From: Thiorhodovibrio winogradskyi
Lineage (GTDB): Bacteria; Pseudomonadota; Gammaproteobacteria; Chromatiales; Chromatiaceae
Direction: 5' to 3'
Assembly (NCBI RefSeq): GCF_036208045.1
Contig: NZ_CP121472.1
Coordinates: forward strand, 3,421,531-3,485,530
Length of the DNA stretch: 64,000 bases
Shown: piece after piece, positions 19,627-32,120 of the stretch
Numbering within the stretch: the first letter of the stretch is position 1
Layout: each line of letters opens with the position of its first letter
Made by a program: the position numbers and the translations under genes
The notes under the pieces: generated by a model
Seen by the model: the letters and a program-made list of their open reading frames with translations, nothing else
Database searches by the model: none
What the model was told of the DNA's origin: nothing

Positions 19627-20031
19627 TTAACCGTGGCCGACTCGTCGTTTGAGGGTGAGCAGGATTTCTTCAAGCTCAAGGCGAACCTGATGGATGATCT
19701 GGGTGCTATGGGAAACGTCCTGCTTGGCCGCGTCGCTTGAGAGCTGTTGGCGGGCGCCGCCGATGGTAAAACCGTGGTCGTAGAGCAGACTGCGGATCTG
19801 GCGCACCATCAGCACATCATGACGCTGGTAATAGCGACGGTTGCCGCGCCGTTTGACGGGTTTAAGCTGGGGAAATTCCTGCTCCCAGTAGCGCAGAACA
19901 TGAGGTTTGACATCGCAGAGTTCACTGACCTCACCGATGGTGAAGTAGCGCTTGCCTGGGATGGGTGGAAGTTGCTCGCTGCTGTGACTCGGGCTGTTGT
20001 TGCTCGGGCTGCTAGTGCTCTGTTCCGACAT
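19627..20031 (-). CDS. MerR-family transcriptional regulator
   Basis: 134 aa. After a Ser-rich N-terminus of ~25 residues, the winged-helix motif [27 protein letters not shown] is present as the MerR DNA-binding domain, followed by [30 protein letters not shown]. No metal-binding cysteines are at the C-terminus. This protein regularly follows ihfA in Gammaproteobacteria, as here, and overlaps it by 20 bp. Its targets are unknown. Confidence 0.92.
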   Translation of the reverse strand: MSEQSTSSPSNNSPSHSSEQLPPIPGKRYFTIGEVSELCDVKPHVLRYWEQEFPQLKPVKRRGNRRYYQRHDVLMVRQIRSLLYDHGFTIGGARQQLSSDAAKQDVSHSTQIIHQVRLELEEILLTLKRRVGHG

Positions 20032-20311
20032 AGGATTCTACCCGCGACTTGAGTTTTTGCCCAGGACGGAAGGTGACAACCCGTCTGGCGGTGATGGGTA
20101 TTTCCTCTCCCGTCTTGGGGTTTCGGCCCGGCCGTTCCCTTTTTTCGCGCAGATCGAAGTTGCCGAAGCCGGATAACTTGACCTGTTCGCCACGCTCCAG
20201 GGCGCGGCGGATTTCCTCGAAGAACATCTCAACCACATCCTTGGCCTCGCGTTTGTTGAGGCCAAGTTCCTCGTATAGATATTCCGCCATGTCGGCTTTG
20301 GTGAGTGCCAC
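20012..20311 (-). CDS. ihfA: Integration host factor subunit alpha
   Basis: 99 aa, full length. [23 protein letters not shown] and [22 protein letters not shown] are the DNABII-family signature, with the intercalating Pro in RPGRNPKT. It bends DNA as a heterodimer with IhfB. It lies 4 bp downstream of pheT and overlaps the merR-like gene, the classical order. Confidence 0.97.
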   Translation of the reverse strand: MALTKADMAEYLYEELGLNKREAKDVVEMFFEEIRRALERGEQVKLSGFGNFDLREKRERPGRNPKTGEEIPITARRVVTFRPGQKLKSRVESYVGTEH

Positions 20312-20315
20312 TGAT

Positions 20316-22724
20316 TTAACTCCTTAATCTGGCGCCCAGATCTTGTTCCAGCCTGATGAGCACGCGTGCTACGGCGTCCTCCACGTCCTGATCTGTAAGT
20401 GTCCGGGAAGATGCCTGTAAAATCAATCCCAAAGCGATGCTTTTGCGGTTTGACTCGATTTTCTCCCCAAGGTAGATGTCAAAAACCCGCAGTTCGCGTA
20501 GCCAGTCTCCGGCGGCGGCGCGGGCGCTCGCCTCAATGGCCGCATAAGGGGTGTCGGTTGCGACCAGCAAGGCCAGGTCACGGCGAATGGACGGAAATCG
20601 TGACACTGGGCTGAAGACGGGAAGACGCCCCTGGGCGAGCTGATTGAGCCGCAGTTCAAAAAGATAGCTGGCGTCTGGCAGCGAAAGCTGCCTGGCCAGC
20701 GAGGGGTGCAGCATGCCGATCCAGCCAACCTCGGCGCCAGCGCGCTCGATGCGCGCGCACTGGCCCGGATGCAAAGCTGGATGCGAAGCAGGTGCCAGGG
20801 AAAATACCCCTGCCTCTCCGGTCAGGGCAAGCAGCCCTTCGAGATCATTCTTGATGTCGTGAAAGTCAATCGGGCGCTCGGTGCCGCCCCATTGCTCTGG
20901 CATCAGATCCCCGATGGCGAGTGCCGCAAGCATGGGCTCCTGTTTCAGTCCAGCATCTTCGCACCCGGCACCGCCCTGGTCGCCCTGCTGGATGCGAAAG
21001 CGCAGGCCGGTCTCGAACAGGCGCACCCGCGTCTGCTGGCGTGCGAGGTTTTGTTGAGCGGTCTGCAGCAGGCCGGGCCATAGGCTGGTGCGCATCACCG
21101 ACAGCTCGGCTGAGATGGGGTTGCTGAGTGCCAAGGCCTGGAAATCGGGGTCGATTAGGGCTTGCTGGGCCGGGCTGATGAAGCTGTAGGTGACGGCCTC
21201 GAAGTAGCCCCGATCAATCAAGCGCGCGCGCGCCTGCTCGAGGTCGAAATCCGCCTCGCGCGGGGCTGTCATGCGGGTGGCGGATTGGGCCTGGCTGGGC
21301 GAAATGCGATCGTAGCCGTAAATGCGCCCAAGTTCGGCGATCAGGTCTGCTTCGCGTCGCAGGTCGAAGCGATGGCCAGGCACTTGCACCTGCCAGCCCC
21401 GGGCCGTGGGTGCAAGCTGCAGGCCGAGTCGGGTCAGAATGTCCTCGACTTCGGTGGCTTCAAGTTCGATGCCAAGCAACCGGGGGATGCGCTCGGGGCG
21501 CAGCACCATGGGCGGGCGCTGTGGAAGTTCGGATTCGCTCCGGGCTGCTACCACCGGGCCTGGTGTGCCACCGGTGATGTCAAGCAGCAGGGCGGTGGCG
21601 CGCTCGATGGCGCGCACTTGAAGGTCGGGATCGACGCCACGCTCGAAACGGTGTGAGGCATCCGTGTGCAGCCCATAACGGCGCGCGCGCCCGGCGACGG
21701 CTTGAGGCGCAAAGAAAGCGCTTTCAAACAGAATATGCCGGGTGCTCTCGGACACCGCTGTTGATGCGCCGCCCATGACGCCGGCAAGGGCAATGGCGCC
21801 GCTGTCATCGGCAATAACCAGGGCGTCTGGGTGGAGTTTGATTTGTTCGTCGTTGAGCAGGGTCAGGGGTTCGCCCGCGCGCGCGAGGCGCACCTGGACC
21901 GCACCGGTCAAGCGCTCGGCATCGAAAGCGTGCAGCGGCTGACCGAGTTCGAGCAGCACATAGTTGGTGACATCCACCACCGGGCTAATGGGGCGCAGAC
22001 CGCAGCGACGCAGGCGTTCCCGCATCCATAGCGGGGTCTGGGCTGTGGAGTCGAGGTCGCGCACCAGCCGACAGACATAGTGCGGGCAGGCGGCGGAGGC
22101 GCTGATCTCGAGCGGCCAGCGCTCGTCGCTGGCGGGCGGGACAGGGTCGAACCTGGGACCGCCGAGCGGCAGGCGGTTAATGACGCCGACCTCGCGCGCC
22201 ACGCCGGCCAGGCTCAGGCAGTCTCCACGGTCGGGCGTCAGATCCAGCTCGATGGCTTGATCGTCCAGACCCATCCAGGCGCGGAAATCGTCGCCGATGG
22301 GGGCCGTATCCGGCAGCACCAGAATGCCCTCGGAGGATTCGGCCAGGCCCAGTTCAGAGGCGGAGCAGATCATGCCGTGGGACTCGACGCCGCGCAGCTT
22401 GGCTTTTTTGATTTTGAAATCATTCGACAGGCGAGCGCCAATCACGGCCACGGGCACCTGCTGCCCGGCGGCGACATTGGCCGCGCCACAGATGATTTGC
22501 AGCGGATCAGCCTGACCGGCATCCACCCGGCACAGGCGCAGTTTGGCCGCGTCCGGATGCGGCTCGACGCTCAGTACCCGGCCGATTAACACACCGGTGA
22601 ATGCGCCCGCCACGGGCGCGACGGCATCGACCTCAAGCCCGGCCATACTGAGTTGATCAGTCAGCGTTTGGGTATCAATGGGTGGGTCAACCCATTCGCG
22701 CAGCCAGGCTTCGCTCAGTCGCAT
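20316..22724 (-). CDS. pheT: Phenylalanine-tRNA ligase beta subunit
   Basis: 802 aa, usual length for bacterial PheT. Seen in order are an N-terminal OB/tRNA-binding region ([18 protein letters not shown]), the B3/B4 editing domain ([13 protein letters not shown]), B5 ([19 protein letters not shown] and the later [12 protein letters not shown]), the core-like domain ([15 protein letters not shown]) and the C-terminal FDX-ACB domain ([14 protein letters not shown]). With PheS it forms the (alpha-beta)2 enzyme that charges tRNA-Phe. It is 78 bp downstream of pheS. Confidence 0.97.
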   Translation of the reverse strand: MRLSEAWLREWVDPPIDTQTLTDQLSMAGLEVDAVAPVAGAFTGVLIGRVLSVEPHPDAAKLRLCRVDAGQADPLQIICGAANVAAGQQVPVAVIGARLSNDFKIKKAKLRGVESHGMICSASELGLAESSEGILVLPDTAPIGDDFRAWMGLDDQAIELDLTPDRGDCLSLAGVAREVGVINRLPLGGPRFDPVPPASDERWPLEISASAACPHYVCRLVRDLDSTAQTPLWMRERLRRCGLRPISPVVDVTNYVLLELGQPLHAFDAERLTGAVQVRLARAGEPLTLLNDEQIKLHPDALVIADDSGAIALAGVMGGASTAVSESTRHILFESAFFAPQAVAGRARRYGLHTDASHRFERGVDPDLQVRAIERATALLLDITGGTPGPVVAARSESELPQRPPMVLRPERIPRLLGIELEATEVEDILTRLGLQLAPTARGWQVQVPGHRFDLRREADLIAELGRIYGYDRISPSQAQSATRMTAPREADFDLEQARARLIDRGYFEAVTYSFISPAQQALIDPDFQALALSNPISAELSVMRTSLWPGLLQTAQQNLARQQTRVRLFETGLRFRIQQGDQGGAGCEDAGLKQEPMLAALAIGDLMPEQWGGTERPIDFHDIKNDLEGLLALTGEAGVFSLAPASHPALHPGQCARIERAGAEVGWIGMLHPSLARQLSLPDASYLFELRLNQLAQGRLPVFSPVSRFPSIRRDLALLVATDTPYAAIEASARAAAGDWLRELRVFDIYLGEKIESNRKSIALGLILQASSRTLTDQDVEDAVARVLIRLEQDLGARLRS

Positions 22725-22802
22725 GGTGTTTGTCTTGTGCTATGAAATTAAGTGAGTGGCTGGTCGGGGAGATGTCATGCGCCCGTTGGCGGCAGGGGCC
22801 GC

Positions 22803-24382
<1,580 letters not shown>

Positions 24383-24475
24383 AGCCTCTCTCCGAAAAAA
24401 CGTCAGTGGTTGCGGGATGCGATGGCTGGCCGATCTAAAAACCTTCCACAGGGACTGCTTTCAAATCAACGTCTT

Positions 24476-24673
24476 TCAGCAGTAAGGCATCATCCGCCGC
24501 GCGGCACGCTGATCAGCCTTGTGCAGACGGTGAGATCCGCGCAGCTGACGCTTTCTCTTGGTGGCCTTCTTGGTCAAAATGTGGCGCCGGTGGGAGGCAT
24601 TGCGTTTGAATCCACCGCCGGCAGTGCGGGCGAAGCGTTTGGCCGCACCCCGATTGGTTTTGATTTTGGGCAT
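24476..24673 (-). CDS. rpmI: 50S ribosomal protein L35
   Basis: 65 aa from the ATG at 24673, preceded by an A/G-rich AAGGAGAAAAAA site. [14 protein letters not shown] and [20 protein letters not shown] are diagnostic. The frame is open 20 codons further upstream, but family length fixes the start. Some 285 bp separate it from infC, long enough for the leader structures used in L20 autoregulation. Confidence 0.97.
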   Translation of the reverse strand: MPKIKTNRGAAKRFARTAGGGFKRNASHRRHILTKKATKRKRQLRGSHRLHKADQRAARRMMPYC

Positions 24674-24959
24674 TTTTTTCTCCTTCGTCTTAATCCATGC
24701 GGAATGCCGGCTTGGGGAGTTGCTGCCGATCAAGCCAGTTGCATGGGTGTATTATTGGCGGCAAAACGCGCGGAAGCCCTTTCCCGCGGGCCGCTGTTTG
24801 TGGGTTTCTCGGAGCTGGCGAGAGACTTGTCTCCCGGGAGTTGCCCCGTTCAGGCAATCCAACCCCCGAAATGCCCATCAGGCTTGCCCACTTGGCTCGT
24901 CCATCTGGTCGCCCGGCTCGATTGCTCATCCGGCTGAATGGGGTCTTGGCTAAATGGCG

Positions 24960-25478
24960 CTATTTTTTCTTTGGCCCCAAAACCATCACCATTTGTCGCC
25001 CTTCCATCTGCGGTTGCTGCTCGACCACGCTGAGGTCGGCGAGATCCTTTTCGACTCGCTGCAGCAACTCAAGGCCAAGCTCACGATGCGCGTGTTCCCG
25101 GCCGCGAAAACGCATGGTGACTTTGGCTTTATCGCCTTCCTGCAAAAAGCGCATCAGGTTCTTGAGTTTGACTTTGTAATCGCCCTCATCGGTGCCAGGG
25201 CGAAATTTCATCTCCTTAACCTGAACTTGCTTTTGCTTTTTTTTGGCTTCGGATTTTTTCTTTTTCTGGTCGAATAGGAATCGGCCAAAATCCATTAACC
25301 GACAAACTGGCGGTTCGGCGTTTGGATCGATTTCAACCAGGTCAAGGGTTTCTTCGGTCGCTCGGGTCATGGCCGTCTGCAGGTCGACGACACCGATCTG
25401 GTCTCCATCCGCGCCGATCAGTCGGACTTCTGGGACTGTAATTTCTTCGTTGACGCGGTTACGTTTTGGCGCAGCGAT
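24960..25478 (-). CDS. infC: Translation initiation factor IF-3, starting at ATC
   Basis: 172 aa. The conserved N-terminus [21 protein letters not shown] lies upstream of the first ATG in frame (25370). Reading back, the only start-like codon between the in-frame TAA (about 25497) and that domain is ATC at 25476-25478, preceded by GAGGAGGAG about 9 bases upstream. Rare AUU/AUC starts are the known device by which IF-3 represses its own synthesis. The C-domain shows [15 protein letters not shown] and [11 protein letters not shown]. An annotation starting at the ATG 25370 would lose the first 36 residues. Confidence 0.93.
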   Translation of the reverse strand: MAAPKRNRVNEEITVPEVRLIGADGDQIGVVDLQTAMTRATEETLDLVEIDPNAEPPVCRLMDFGRFLFDQKKKKSEAKKKQKQVQVKEMKFRPGTDEGDYKVKLKNLMRFLQEGDKAKVTMRFRGREHAHRELGLELLQRVEKDLADLSVVEQQPQMEGRQMVMVLGPKKK

Positions 25479-25649
25479 AGCGGAACTCCTCCTCGCAAAT
25501 TAGCCTAGCAATTGGTTTTAAACATTCGCCGTTCGCAGAAGGCGATCCGACGCGCTGGTGGCGGTAGTCGATGGCACAACGCCACAGGCCTGTCTGCTCG
25601 GTTCGTGGTCAGCCAGGGAGACGCCTTTTGGGAGTCCCCGAAACTGTCC

Positions 25650-27563
25650 TCAGTGCCGCTCCCGCACATCACCGTTGAGCTGCTCGGCAAAAGACGCGAC
25701 CGACAGGCTGCCAAGATCGTGTCCGTTGCGATCACGCACGGCGACGCCGTCATTTTCCACCTCGCGGTCGCCGATGACCAGCAGGTAGGGTATCTTCTGG
25801 AGCGTGTGCTCGCGAATTTTAAAGCCGATCTTCTCGTTTCTCAAGTCCGAGATAACGCGAAATCCCTTGTCATGCAAGACTTTTGTGGTCGCGGTGACGG
25901 CATCGGCCTGGCGATCAGTAATATTCATAACTACCGCCTGCACTGGAGCGAGCCAGACGGGCAAGGCGCCGGCATGATGCTCGAGCAAAATACCGATGAA
26001 ACGCTCCATGGAGCCCAGTATGGCGCGATGGATCATCACCGGGGTCTGTTTGCTGTTGTCCTCGGCGATGTAATGCGCGCCGAGCCGGCCAGGCATGGAG
26101 AAATCCACCTGAATGGTGCCGCACTGCCAGGTGCGCCCAATGCTGTCGCGCAGGGTGAACTCAATTTTCGGCCCGTAAAAAGCGCCTTCGCCAGGCTGCA
26201 CGCGGAATTCCAGCCCCTTGTCGCGCAGGGACTGGTCCAGGGCCGCCTCGCCCTTGTCCCAGAGTTCATCGGAGCCCACGCGCTTGTCCGGACGCAAGGA
26301 CAGGGCCAGATCAATCTTGTCGAAGCCGAAATCGCGATAGGTCTCGAACACCATGTCGATCAGGGTCGCGACCTCGGCCTGAAGCTGATCCTCGGTGCAG
26401 AACACATGGGCGTCGTCCTGGGTAAAGCGCCGCGCGCGCATCAGACCATGCAGGGTGCCAGAGGGCTCGCTGCGATGCACCACGCCGAACTCGGCCAATT
26501 TCAACGGTAGATCACGGTAGCTACGCAGGCCCTGATTGTACAGCTGGATGTGTCCGGGGCAGTTCATCGGCTTGATGGCATAGTCGCGTCCGTCAAGCTC
26601 CGTGGTGAACATGTCGTCGGCGAACTTCTCCCAGTGCCCGGAACGCTCCCACAGTGAGCGATCCAGCACCTGTGGGGTTTCGACCTCCTCGTAGCCGTAT
26701 TCGTCGAGCTTCTCGCGCATGTACTGCTCGACCAGCCGATAGAGGGTACGGCCCTTGTGGTGCCAGAAGGCCATGCCGGGTGCTTCGTCTTGGAAATGGA
26801 ACAGATCCAGCTGGCGACCGAGCTTGCGATGATCGCGCTTCTCGGCCTCTTCTAGGCGATGCAGGTAGGCCTTAAGTTCCTTCTTGTCGCGCCAGGCGGT
26901 GCCATAGATGCGCTGCAGCATGGGGTTGCGCGAATCGCCGCGCCAATAAGCCCCGGCGACTTTCGTCAGCTTGAAACCGTCGCCCAACTTGCCGGTGCTC
27001 GGCAGATGGGGGCCGCGGCAGACATCAAACCAGTCCCCCTGGCGGTAGATGGAGACTTCTTCGCCCGCCGGGATGATGTCGTCGATGATCTCGACTTTAT
27101 AACGCTCACCCAAGTTCGCGAACAGCTGCTTGGCCGCATCGCGCTCAAGGACCTCGCGCCCGATGGGCAGATCGCGCTTGACGATCTCACGCATGCGCGC
27201 CTCGATGGCCGTCAGATCCTCGGGCGTGAAGGGTTGTTCGCGAGCAAAGTCGTAGTAAAAGCCGTTCTCGATCGCCGGGCCGATGGTCACCTGGGTGCCA
27301 GGATATAACTCCTGCACCGCCTGCGCCATCACATGGGCGGCATCGTGGCGCAGTAATTCAAGTGCTTGTTCGTCACGGCGGGTGATGATGGCGACAGCGG
27401 CATCCTCGCAAACCACGAAGGAAAGATCCACCTCGCGTCCGTCAACACGACCAGCGAGCGCAGCTTTGGCGAGTCCCGGGCCGATGTCCTCAGCGATCAC
27501 CTGTATGCTGACGGGCTCGGGAAAGTGACGCTCGGAGCCATCCGGAAGCCTAATGAGGGGCAT
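25650..27563 (-). CDS. thrS: Threonine-tRNA ligase
   Basis: 637 aa from the ATG at 27563, where the TGS domain [15 protein letters not shown] begins; the frame runs 57 codons further upstream into the leader, without homology. Editing-domain residues appear in [16 protein letters not shown]. The class II core contains the zinc Cys in [24 protein letters not shown] and [11 protein letters not shown]. The C-terminal anticodon domain is intact. It is first in the thrS-infC-rpmI-rplT-pheST-ihfA cluster. Confidence 0.97.
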   Translation of the reverse strand: MPLIRLPDGSERHFPEPVSIQVIAEDIGPGLAKAALAGRVDGREVDLSFVVCEDAAVAIITRRDEQALELLRHDAAHVMAQAVQELYPGTQVTIGPAIENGFYYDFAREQPFTPEDLTAIEARMREIVKRDLPIGREVLERDAAKQLFANLGERYKVEIIDDIIPAGEEVSIYRQGDWFDVCRGPHLPSTGKLGDGFKLTKVAGAYWRGDSRNPMLQRIYGTAWRDKKELKAYLHRLEEAEKRDHRKLGRQLDLFHFQDEAPGMAFWHHKGRTLYRLVEQYMREKLDEYGYEEVETPQVLDRSLWERSGHWEKFADDMFTTELDGRDYAIKPMNCPGHIQLYNQGLRSYRDLPLKLAEFGVVHRSEPSGTLHGLMRARRFTQDDAHVFCTEDQLQAEVATLIDMVFETYRDFGFDKIDLALSLRPDKRVGSDELWDKGEAALDQSLRDKGLEFRVQPGEGAFYGPKIEFTLRDSIGRTWQCGTIQVDFSMPGRLGAHYIAEDNSKQTPVMIHRAILGSMERFIGILLEHHAGALPVWLAPVQAVVMNITDRQADAVTATTKVLHDKGFRVISDLRNEKIGFKIREHTLQKIPYLLVIGDREVENDGVAVRDRNGHDLGSLSVASFAEQLNGDVRERH

Positions 27564-27615
27564 AGAGTTTCTTAAACGCTCAAAATGCAAGGCTCGCAGT
27601 GCGGTATTGCCCTGA

Positions 27616-27660
27616 CTCCGGACAAAGGTCCGGAGGGTGGAGTCGCCGTTGCGCGACTCC
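27616..27660 (-). promoter_or_regulatory. Two adjacent strong hairpins in the thrS leader
   Basis: Stem 1 (27616-27635) is CTCCGGAC/GTCCGGAG with a 4-nt loop. Stem 2 (27639-27660) is GGAGTCG/CGACTCC with an 8-nt loop. Both lie 53-97 nt before the thrS ATG and lack U-runs, so they look like leader structures rather than terminators. ThrRS in E. coli binds a two-stem operator in its own mRNA; a comparable role here is inference. Confidence 0.5.
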
Positions 27661-27700
27661 AGGCTTTGCTGTGGTGACCGATACCTGGAGTTAGATGAAC

Positions 27701-27740
27701 AAAAAAGCCGCCAGCATCCGTCTCCGCAAGCCATGGCGGC
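27701..27740 (-). terminator. Rho-independent terminator after tRNA-Val
   Basis: On the minus strand GCCGCCA (27740-27734) pairs with TGGCGGC (27713-27707) and is followed directly by six Ts. It lies 59 bp downstream of the tRNA-Val 3' end and before the thrS leader, separating the two transcripts. Confidence 0.7.
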
Positions 27741-27798
27741 GCAAACATGGCGACGCCCAGTGGACGGAAAGAGATTGACTGACGGCCTAGGAATGCTT

Positions 27799-27875
27799 TG
27801 GTAGGCACGAGTGGACTCGAACCACCGACCCCCACCATGTCAAGGTGGTGCTCTAACCAGCTGAGCTACGCGCCT
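27799..27875 (-). tRNA. tRNA-Val (anticodon GAC)
   Basis: A 77-nt cloverleaf with CCA encoded. The 7-bp acceptor AGGCGCG/CGTGCCT has one G-U pair. The D arm is AGCTCAGCTGGTTAGAGC, the anticodon loop TTGACAT contains GAC, and the T arm is GTGGTTCGAGTCCAC. It reads GUC valine codons. Confidence 0.95.
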
Positions 27876-28174
27876 GTTTAAAACCGAGCATTATACGGTC
27901 TCGGTTAGTTCAGTCAAATAAATTTGTAAACCCTCAGCCCTGACGTACGACTTTTCCGCCCAAGGCGCTGGACCATGGATTTGGTGAATTTTCGCGATGA
28001 GTGGGGTGCAAACCAACCATTGGCACCCTTGTGGCGGAGCCTGACGGAGCAACCATGGCCGCCGCCGATCCTCGCGCCAACAGGAGCCCGCCGCCCGCTT
28101 TGTCAGCAAGCGGTGGCAAGCCCGAGGATCTTGAGCTTCCCCGGCGGCTTCCAGACGGGCGAGCAATGTTTCGG

Positions 28175-29563
28175 TCAGTCTCCGGCGATGGTCATGCGCT
28201 CGATGAGCCAGGAGCCGGTGCGGGTGCTGCCGGGGTAGTCGCAGTCCTTGCCGACGGCAACCAGGTGCTGGAACATAGTTTTAAGGTTGCCAGCGATGGT
28301 GACCTCTTCAACCGGGTGTTGGATCTCGCCGTGTTCGACCCAAAAGCCAGATGCGCCGCGCGAGTAATCGCCGGTGACCATATTCACCCCCTGCCCCATG
28401 AGTTCGGTGACGAACAAACCAGTCCCGAGTTCGCGCAGCATGGCGTCGCGGTCGCGGTCGCCCATGGTGATGGCGAGATTGCGCGGACCACCTGCGTTGG
28501 CGGTGCTGGCCAGACCCAGACGGCAAGCGGAGTAATGATCTAGCACGTAGCTTTTGAGTTCGCCACCGGTGACGAAGTGCTTGGCCTGGGTCGCCAAACC
28601 GTCGCCATCGAAGGGCGCGCTAGCCAAGCCCCGTGGCAAGTGCGGTTGCTCGAAAATCTCCACCCAAGGTGGAAAAATCCGCTCGCCGAGCTGGTCGAGC
28701 AGGAAACTGGATTTCCGATAGAGATTGCCGCCACTAATGGCGCTGGCCATGGTGCGCAGCAGGCTGGCGGCCAGGTCGGCGCGAAAGAGCACCGGCGCCT
28801 TGCGTGTGCCCAGTCGGCGACCACCAAGACGTGCGACAGTGCGCAGCGCCGCCTCGCGACCGACCTCAACGGCGGCTTGCAAGTCGTCCGCGGCGCGCGC
28901 GCTGGACCACCAGTAGTCGCGCTGCATACTCTCGTCTTGACGTGCCAACACGGCGCAGCTAATGCCATGGCGGGTACTTGGATAGCCGCCGATGAAGCCA
29001 TGGCTGTTGCCGTAAATCTTCAAGCCAGAATGGGTCGAGAGACTAGCCCCATCGGAATTGACGATTCGTGAATCAGCGGCACGGGCGGCGTCCTCGCAGG
29101 CAATCGCCAGGCTGGTGGCCTCATCGACCGAGAGCGCCCAGGGATGGTTTAGATCAAGGTCCAGCACCTCTTTGGCCATCAGCTCGGCAGCGGCCAGACT
29201 GGCACAGGGGTCTTCCTGGGTGTGACGAGCAAGATTGCAGGCCCGTTGCACGGCATCGCGCACCGCCTCGGAGCTGAAGTCGGAGGTGCTGGCGGATCCT
29301 GTACGATGACCAAAGTAGAGGGTAATGCCAAGGCCGCGATCACGCGTGTGCTCGACTGTCTCGACCTCACCCAAGCGCGCCGATACTTCAAATCCGTTGC
29401 TGTTGGTGACAACGGCCTCGGCCGCGCTAGCCCCGCCACGCTTGGCCTCGGCGAGCAAGTCCTCAAGTGTCTGGCGCAAGCTGGCGAACTGCTCGCCGTT
29501 TTGATCGATGGTACGGGGAGTGGCCCGTGTTTGATTTGGAGATTGATGCAAGGATTGGATCAT
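28175..29563 (-). CDS. pmbA: Metalloprotease subunit PmbA (TldE)
   Basis: 462 aa, normal PmbA length. Family landmarks are GFEVSARLGEVETVEHTRDRG-like N-terminal strands, SGGNLYRKSSFLLDQLGERIF, PFDGDGLATQ, YSACRLGL, TANAGGPRNL and the C-terminal GDYSRGASGFWVEHGEIQHPVEEVTIAGNL region (in pieces). It has no HExxxH; the partner TldD supplies the zinc site. The TldD/E heterodimer degrades unfolded peptides, matures some RiPP precursors and acts on the CcdA antitoxin. It is 12 bp downstream of tldD. Confidence 0.95.
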   Translation of the reverse strand: MIQSLHQSPNQTRATPRTIDQNGEQFASLRQTLEDLLAEAKRGGASAAEAVVTNSNGFEVSARLGEVETVEHTRDRGLGITLYFGHRTGSASTSDFSSEAVRDAVQRACNLARHTQEDPCASLAAAELMAKEVLDLDLNHPWALSVDEATSLAIACEDAARAADSRIVNSDGASLSTHSGLKIYGNSHGFIGGYPSTRHGISCAVLARQDESMQRDYWWSSARAADDLQAAVEVGREAALRTVARLGGRRLGTRKAPVLFRADLAASLLRTMASAISGGNLYRKSSFLLDQLGERIFPPWVEIFEQPHLPRGLASAPFDGDGLATQAKHFVTGGELKSYVLDHYSACRLGLASTANAGGPRNLAITMGDRDRDAMLRELGTGLFVTELMGQGVNMVTGDYSRGASGFWVEHGEIQHPVEEVTIAGNLKTMFQHLVAVGKDCDYPGSTRTGSWLIERMTIAGD

Positions 29564-29575
29564 GAATGGCTCGCC

Positions 29576-31018
29576 TTATGCCTCGGTTCCACCAACAGTC
29601 AGGCTGTCGATCTTGAGCGTGGGTTGACCAACGCCGACGGGCAGACTTTGCCCGTCCTTGCCGCAGGTGCCTATACCAGAGTCCAGCTCCAGATCATGAC
29701 CCACCATGCTGACGCGAGTCAGCACGTCGGGACCATTGCCAATGAGCGTGGCCCCTTTGACAGGACGACCGATTTTACCGTTTTCGATCAGGTAAGCCTC
29801 GCTGGCCGAGAACACGAATTTGCCCGAGGTGATATCCACCTGGCCGCCGCCAAAGTTGACCGCGTAGAGCCCGCGCTTGACCGAGGCGATGATCTCATCG
29901 GGATCATGGGCTCCGGCGCGCATGTAAGTGTTGGTCATGCGCGGCATGGGCAGATGGGCGTAGGACTCGCGCCGACCATTACCGGTGGGATTGACTTTCA
30001 TCAGACGGGCATTGAGTCGGTCCTGCATGTAGCCGACCAGGATGCCGTCTTCGATCAGGGTGGTGCACTGGGTCGGCTCGCCTTCATCGTCGATGCTGAG
30101 TGAACCGCGCCGCCCCTCCAGGGTCCCATCGTCGACCACTGTCACACCTTTGGCGGCCACCTGCTCGCCCATGCGCCCGGCGAAAGCCGAGGTGCCCTTG
30201 CGATTGAAGTCCCCTTCCAGCCCATGGCCGACGGCCTCGTGCAACAGCACGCCCGGCCAGCCGTGGCCGAGCACCACGGTCATGCTGCCAGCCGGCGCCT
30301 CGACCGCATCGAGCTTGAGCAAGGCCTGACGGACGGCCTCGCGCGCATAGCCGAGCGCGCGATCCTGCTCGAGCAGATAGCCAAGATCGCGCCGCGCGCC
30401 ACCGCCCATGGAACCCTGCTCGCGGCGGCCGTTCCGTTCGACGATGACATTGACATTGAGTCGCATCAGCGGGCGCACATCGGCGCTCATCAGGCCATCG
30501 TCACGCACCACCAAAATGGTGTCCTGCACCGCGACCATGCTGACGATCACCTCCTTGACGCGCGGATCGCAACGGCGCGCCTCGGCATCCACACGCTTGA
30601 GGAGTTCGACCTTGTCGCTATCGGGCAAAGTGTCGATGGGATCGATGGGTTGATAGCGTCGCGCCACCGCCGCGCCGGGTGAGACGCTGACCTGCCCGTC
30701 AGCGTTCGAGCGCGCGATGGCGCGGGCGGCATCCGCGGCCTGGGCCAGGGCGGGAAATTCCAGTTCGTCGGAGTAGGCGAAGCCGGTCTTCTCGCCGCTG
30801 ATGGCGCGCAGTCCAGCGCCACGCTCGATATTAAAGTGCCCGTCCTTGATGATGCCGTCCTCCAGTGTCCAGGACTGCAGGCGGCTGCTTTGGAAATAGA
30901 GATCGGCGGCATCCACCCGCGGGTTGCGCAGTGCGCAGATCAGTCGGTCAAGGTCGCCATCAGCCAGACCAACCGGGGCCAGGATGCGATCACGGGCGAG
31001 TGTCAAAGTGTCATTCAT
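29576..31018 (-). CDS. tldD: Metalloprotease subunit TldD
   Basis: 480 aa from the ATG at 31018. The frame is open 39 codons upstream, but homologs start near [13 protein letters not shown]. The zinc-binding helix [13 protein letters not shown] (HExxxH) and the downstream Cys in [10 protein letters not shown] are present. It follows the nitrilase gene by 92 bp and is followed by pmbA, giving a complete TldD/TldE pair. A second, divergent TldD/TldE-like pair lies at 39.8-42.7 kb. Confidence 0.96.
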   Translation of the reverse strand: MNDTLTLARDRILAPVGLADGDLDRLICALRNPRVDAADLYFQSSRLQSWTLEDGIIKDGHFNIERGAGLRAISGEKTGFAYSDELEFPALAQAADAARAIARSNADGQVSVSPGAAVARRYQPIDPIDTLPDSDKVELLKRVDAEARRCDPRVKEVIVSMVAVQDTILVVRDDGLMSADVRPLMRLNVNVIVERNGRREQGSMGGGARRDLGYLLEQDRALGYAREAVRQALLKLDAVEAPAGSMTVVLGHGWPGVLLHEAVGHGLEGDFNRKGTSAFAGRMGEQVAAKGVTVVDDGTLEGRRGSLSIDDEGEPTQCTTLIEDGILVGYMQDRLNARLMKVNPTGNGRRESYAHLPMPRMTNTYMRAGAHDPDEIIASVKRGLYAVNFGGGQVDITSGKFVFSASEAYLIENGKIGRPVKGATLIGNGPDVLTRVSMVGHDLELDSGIGTCGKDGQSLPVGVGQPTLKIDSLTVGGTEA

Positions 31019-31110
31019 TCGTGCAATTGGATCAAAGCGTCTGTGCGAAAAGAAAAGAGAATGCCGCGCCCTGCCTGGCAGGGCGCCAACATCATTGTCG
31101 GCCATGGATC

Positions 31111-31953
31111 CTAGGTGTCGACGGCGAGCGAACATTTCAAACGTCGATGATCCAGCACGGGGAAACTGCGCCGAACGGACTGCTGAAAGCCGCCGTCGAG
31201 GGGACAGCAGATGGCGCCGGTACCGCGCGGCACCTGGGCCAGAATTGCACCCCAGGGGTCAACGATCATGCTGTGTCCGTGGGTTTCGCGGCCATTTAAG
31301 TGATAGCCACCCTGGGCCGCGGCGATGACATAGGCGAGATTCTCGATCGCGCGGGCACGCACCAGCACCTCCCAGTGCGCCTTGCCAGTCAGTGCCGTGA
31401 ACGCCGAGGGGATGGCCAGAAGTTCAACGCCATGATCCTGCATCTGGCGAAACAACTCGGGGAAGCGCAGATCGTAGCAGACCGCTACACCCATGCGCCC
31501 CAGTGGCGTCTCCACCACCGCCAGTTGATCGCCCGGATCCAGAGTGGCTGACTCGTGATAGCGCTCTTGCGAACCCGGCAGACTCACATCGAACAGATGC
31601 ATTTTATCGTAGCGGGCCACCTGCTGACCCGAGGAGTCGAAGACCAGTGACGCGGAACGCACTCGATCAGGCACGGTCGCCCGCAGCGGTATAGTCCCGC
31701 CGACCAGCCAGATGCCCAGGCGATCCGCCGTGGAGGACAAAAACGCCTGCAGTGGGCCATCGCCCGGCGATTCCGCGATGCCGAGTTGATCCTGATCTTT
31801 GTTCCCCATGAAGGCGAAGTTCTCGGGCAGCACCACCAGATTGGCGCCCATTTCGGCCGCTTCCTTGATCAGGCGCTCGACTTCAATCAGATTGGAATCC
31901 ACACTCGGACCCGTGGCCATCTGGATGGCCGCGGCGCGCATTGGCTTGCTCAT
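31111..31953 (-). CDS. Nitrilase-superfamily carbon-nitrogen hydrolase (Nit1/deaminated glutathione amidase type)
   Basis: 280 aa. The Glu-Lys-Cys triad is visible: Glu in [11 protein letters not shown] (about residue 44), Lys in [10 protein letters not shown] (about 117) and Cys in [14 protein letters not shown] (about 159). This branch hydrolyses deaminated glutathione and related amides as metabolite repair. The position between yhdP and tldD is the standard gammaproteobacterial arrangement. Confidence 0.92.
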   Translation of the reverse strand: MSKPMRAAAIQMATGPSVDSNLIEVERLIKEAAEMGANLVVLPENFAFMGNKDQDQLGIAESPGDGPLQAFLSSTADRLGIWLVGGTIPLRATVPDRVRSASLVFDSSGQQVARYDKMHLFDVSLPGSQERYHESATLDPGDQLAVVETPLGRMGVAVCYDLRFPELFRQMQDHGVELLAIPSAFTALTGKAHWEVLVRARAIENLAYVIAAAQGGYHLNGRETHGHSMIVDPWGAILAQVPRGTGAICCPLDGGFQQSVRRSFPVLDHRRLKCSLAVDT

Positions 31954-32120
31954 AAGCTTGGGCTCATACTTGGGTTAATTGGCCGGGACGCGGCTCTACC
32001 GGGGACAGAGAGAGAGGATCGACATCACGCAAGCTTCGTCCATTGGTCTTGGAGTGGTCAAGCCAGATCTGTCACTCTAAGCAATTTTCTCGCAGAGCTC
32101 TGTTCTCGGAACTTCGCCGG

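Noticed and set aside
27891-28166. 91-codon minus ORF just after pmbA
   Set aside because: No family-like sequence, no ribosome-binding site; lies between pmbA and tRNA-Val and looks like random open frame.
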